Positions 31,543-32,576 of a stretch of DNA of 32,576 bases are shown here, in pieces (the first letter of the stretch is position 1; every line of letters starts with the position of its first letter). The translations under genes were made by a program, and so were the position numbers. The notes beneath the pieces were generated by a model. The model ran no database searches. It saw only the letters and a program-made list of their open reading frames with translations, and was not told the DNA's origin. The DNA is from a virus. Where the stretch lies: IMG/VR virus record IMGVR_UViG_3300035034_001548, positions 1 through 32,576 of that record, one strand, 5' to 3'.

Positions 31543-32576
31543 GTGAAATATAAGAACTTCGAGCAATATACCAGACAGTATTCAAAAGATATAGAATCAT
31601 TCATTAACAGAGTTGCTATAGCGACAAATGAAAATATACAATTTCCATATTTCGATTATATAAAGAATAAATTTGATTTACAAGAAAATTTCAAAAATAT
31701 TCCTATAATAGTTTCCTCTGATTTTACAAATGAAAGTTTACCTATTTATGAATCTGCTGAGTTTACTTACAACCTAAATGAAATGCCAGATATTAATCAG
31801 GTATTTAAAGACTTTAAAAATGAGTCATTTACAACAAATTCAGTATCAGATATAAAAGACATTAAAAAATTAAAGTTTCCAGTTACTGCATATCACGCAG
31901 ATGGATCAACAGATTTTAAAACAAAGGGAAAACTAAAAGCATCAGAGGGAATCTATAATAGTTTTAGAGAAAAAATTATTCCTAAGACTAAATTTAAAGT
32001 ACTATCATTTAAAGGAGAACCTATTAGTATTGTAGAAACAATCAATAATTTTCCACTTGATGTAGATATTAAAAGGTTTACTCTATTAAGAGAGGCTAAA
32101 AAGATATCCAAAACGATTTATGAAAAATACAATCTAGATTTTTATAATATAGAATTACTAGAATCATCAAAGGGAAAACTATACGTAAATAGCGTTAATA
32201 GAAAACTAGATTTAAATCCTCACGAGGCATTCGTAGTTTATGAAGCTGCATATAGTGATTATTATAGTTCTAGAATACCAAATTGGGTAAAAGATAAAAT
32301 GATAAATGAAAACGTATCCGCATATTATAACCAAAAGTACTTAGATTCTCAATTAGTTAAATCTAAACATATTTTTAATTATTCAAAATATGCAGAAGTG
32401 GATAATACTCTTAATGAATCTGCTGGAATTCCAGATAGATATAAAAAGAAGGGATTTACTAAAGTCGGAGTTAAGAAACAAGCACCGGATGGAGCTAAGC
32501 ATAAATGGGAAGTACTTGCTAAAAAAGGAGACAAGTATAAAATAGTAAAGGGAGGATATCGCGGAATGAGCGATTA
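31543..32576 (+). CDS. Degenerate ATP-grasp-like protein, 5' part (truncated by window edge)
   Basis: The frame starts at a GTG (VKYKNFEQYTRQYSKD) and stays open for 344 codons to the right edge. Residues of about 110-170 read LKFPVTAYHADGS ... FKTKGKLKASEGIYNSFREKI ... KTKFKVLSFKGEPISIVETIN. This follows the phage ATP-grasp pattern 'FPvIAK ... KLkkS...FDxyxExI...EfRVxxFkxxxIxxxER', and about 195-250 (YNLDFYNIELLESSKGKLYVNSVNRKLDLNP) is the matching C-terminal lobe where active enzymes have E-x-N. Several charged residues that bind ATP or Mg seem replaced, so activity is doubtful. The last visible 45 residues (PDRYKKKGFTKVGVKKQAPD ... VLAKKGDKYKIVKGGYRGMSD) look like a small basic module found at the end of various phage proteins. 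The N-terminus resembles head-targeting signals. Confidence 0.55.
   Translation, partial: MKYKNFEQYTRQYSKDIESFINRVAIATNENIQFPYFDYIKNKFDLQENFKNIPIIVSSDFTNESLPIYESAEFTYNLNEMPDINQVFKDFKNESFTTNSVSDIKDIKKLKFPVTAYHADGSTDFKTKGKLKASEGIYNSFREKIIPKTKFKVLSFKGEPISIVETINNFPLDVDIKRFTLLREAKKISKTIYEKYNLDFYNIELLESSKGKLYVNSVNRKLDLNPHEAFVVYEAAYSDYYSSRIPNWVKDKMINENVSAYYNQKYLDSQLVKSKHIFNYSKYAEVDNTLNESAGIPDRYKKKGFTKVGVKKQAPDGAKHKWEVLAKKGDKYKIVKGGYRGMSD

Overview
The window is a stretch of the late and structural region of a large tailed phage with a contractile tail (myovirus, distant T4-like supergroup). The anchors are a T4 gp17-type terminase large subunit with a gp16-like small subunit just upstream, a gp6/J-like baseplate wedge protein, a gp26-like zinc-binding baseplate protein with an overlapping small chaperone-like ORF, and a phage-encoded sigma factor. 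The DNA is clearly AT-rich, and start codons almost never have a GGAG-type Shine-Dalgarno sequence but are preceded by A/T-rich runs. Together with the protein families, this suggests a host in the Bacteroidota (inference only).

Layout. 1-5957 (minus strand): the 5' end of a truncated fibre-like gene, three tail-fibre/receptor-binding-type structural genes, and a gene combining an amidoligase-like domain with a beta-helix-like C-terminus. 6071-10705 (plus): baseplate wedge, a small unknown gene, terminase small subunit and terminase large subunit. 10755-12169 (plus): a small coiled protein, an ECF-like sigma factor and a membrane-anchored protein, behind a TATAAT-type promoter. 12201-20889 (plus): membrane and structural genes, including the gp26-like protein, a very acidic repeat-bearing protein and a TM-Cys-coiled-coil protein. 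20924-22759: a virion or head-associated protein with a charged tail. 22865-26822: a cassette bounded by terminators at both ends, encoding a coiled-coil protein, a VWA protein, a divergent adenylosuccinate synthetase (PurA/PurZ superfamily), a DUF6378/MazG-like small protein, a small unknown and a GT-B glycosyltransferase-like protein. 26913-31485: convergent genes, two of which contain hydrophobic hairpin segments like those of toxin translocation modules. 31543-end: the start of a degenerate ATP-grasp-like gene.

Regulation. An AT-rich box with core (A/T/G)ATAAATA followed by A/T-rich sequence recurs just upstream of most transcription units on both strands, and it resembles T4 and cyanophage late promoters. 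The sigma factor at 11061-11699 is the obvious candidate reader. The sigma operon itself instead has a TATAAT box. Five hairpin-plus-T-run terminators separate the units.

The most interesting parts are the terminator-bounded nucleotide/VWA/glycosyltransferase cassette (possible modified-DNA biosynthesis), the amidoligase-like and ATP-grasp-like proteins with apparently eroded catalytic residues, and the promoter motif paired with its candidate sigma factor. No tRNA, rRNA, CRISPR array or insertion sequence was seen, and no gap between genes exceeds about 110 bases.
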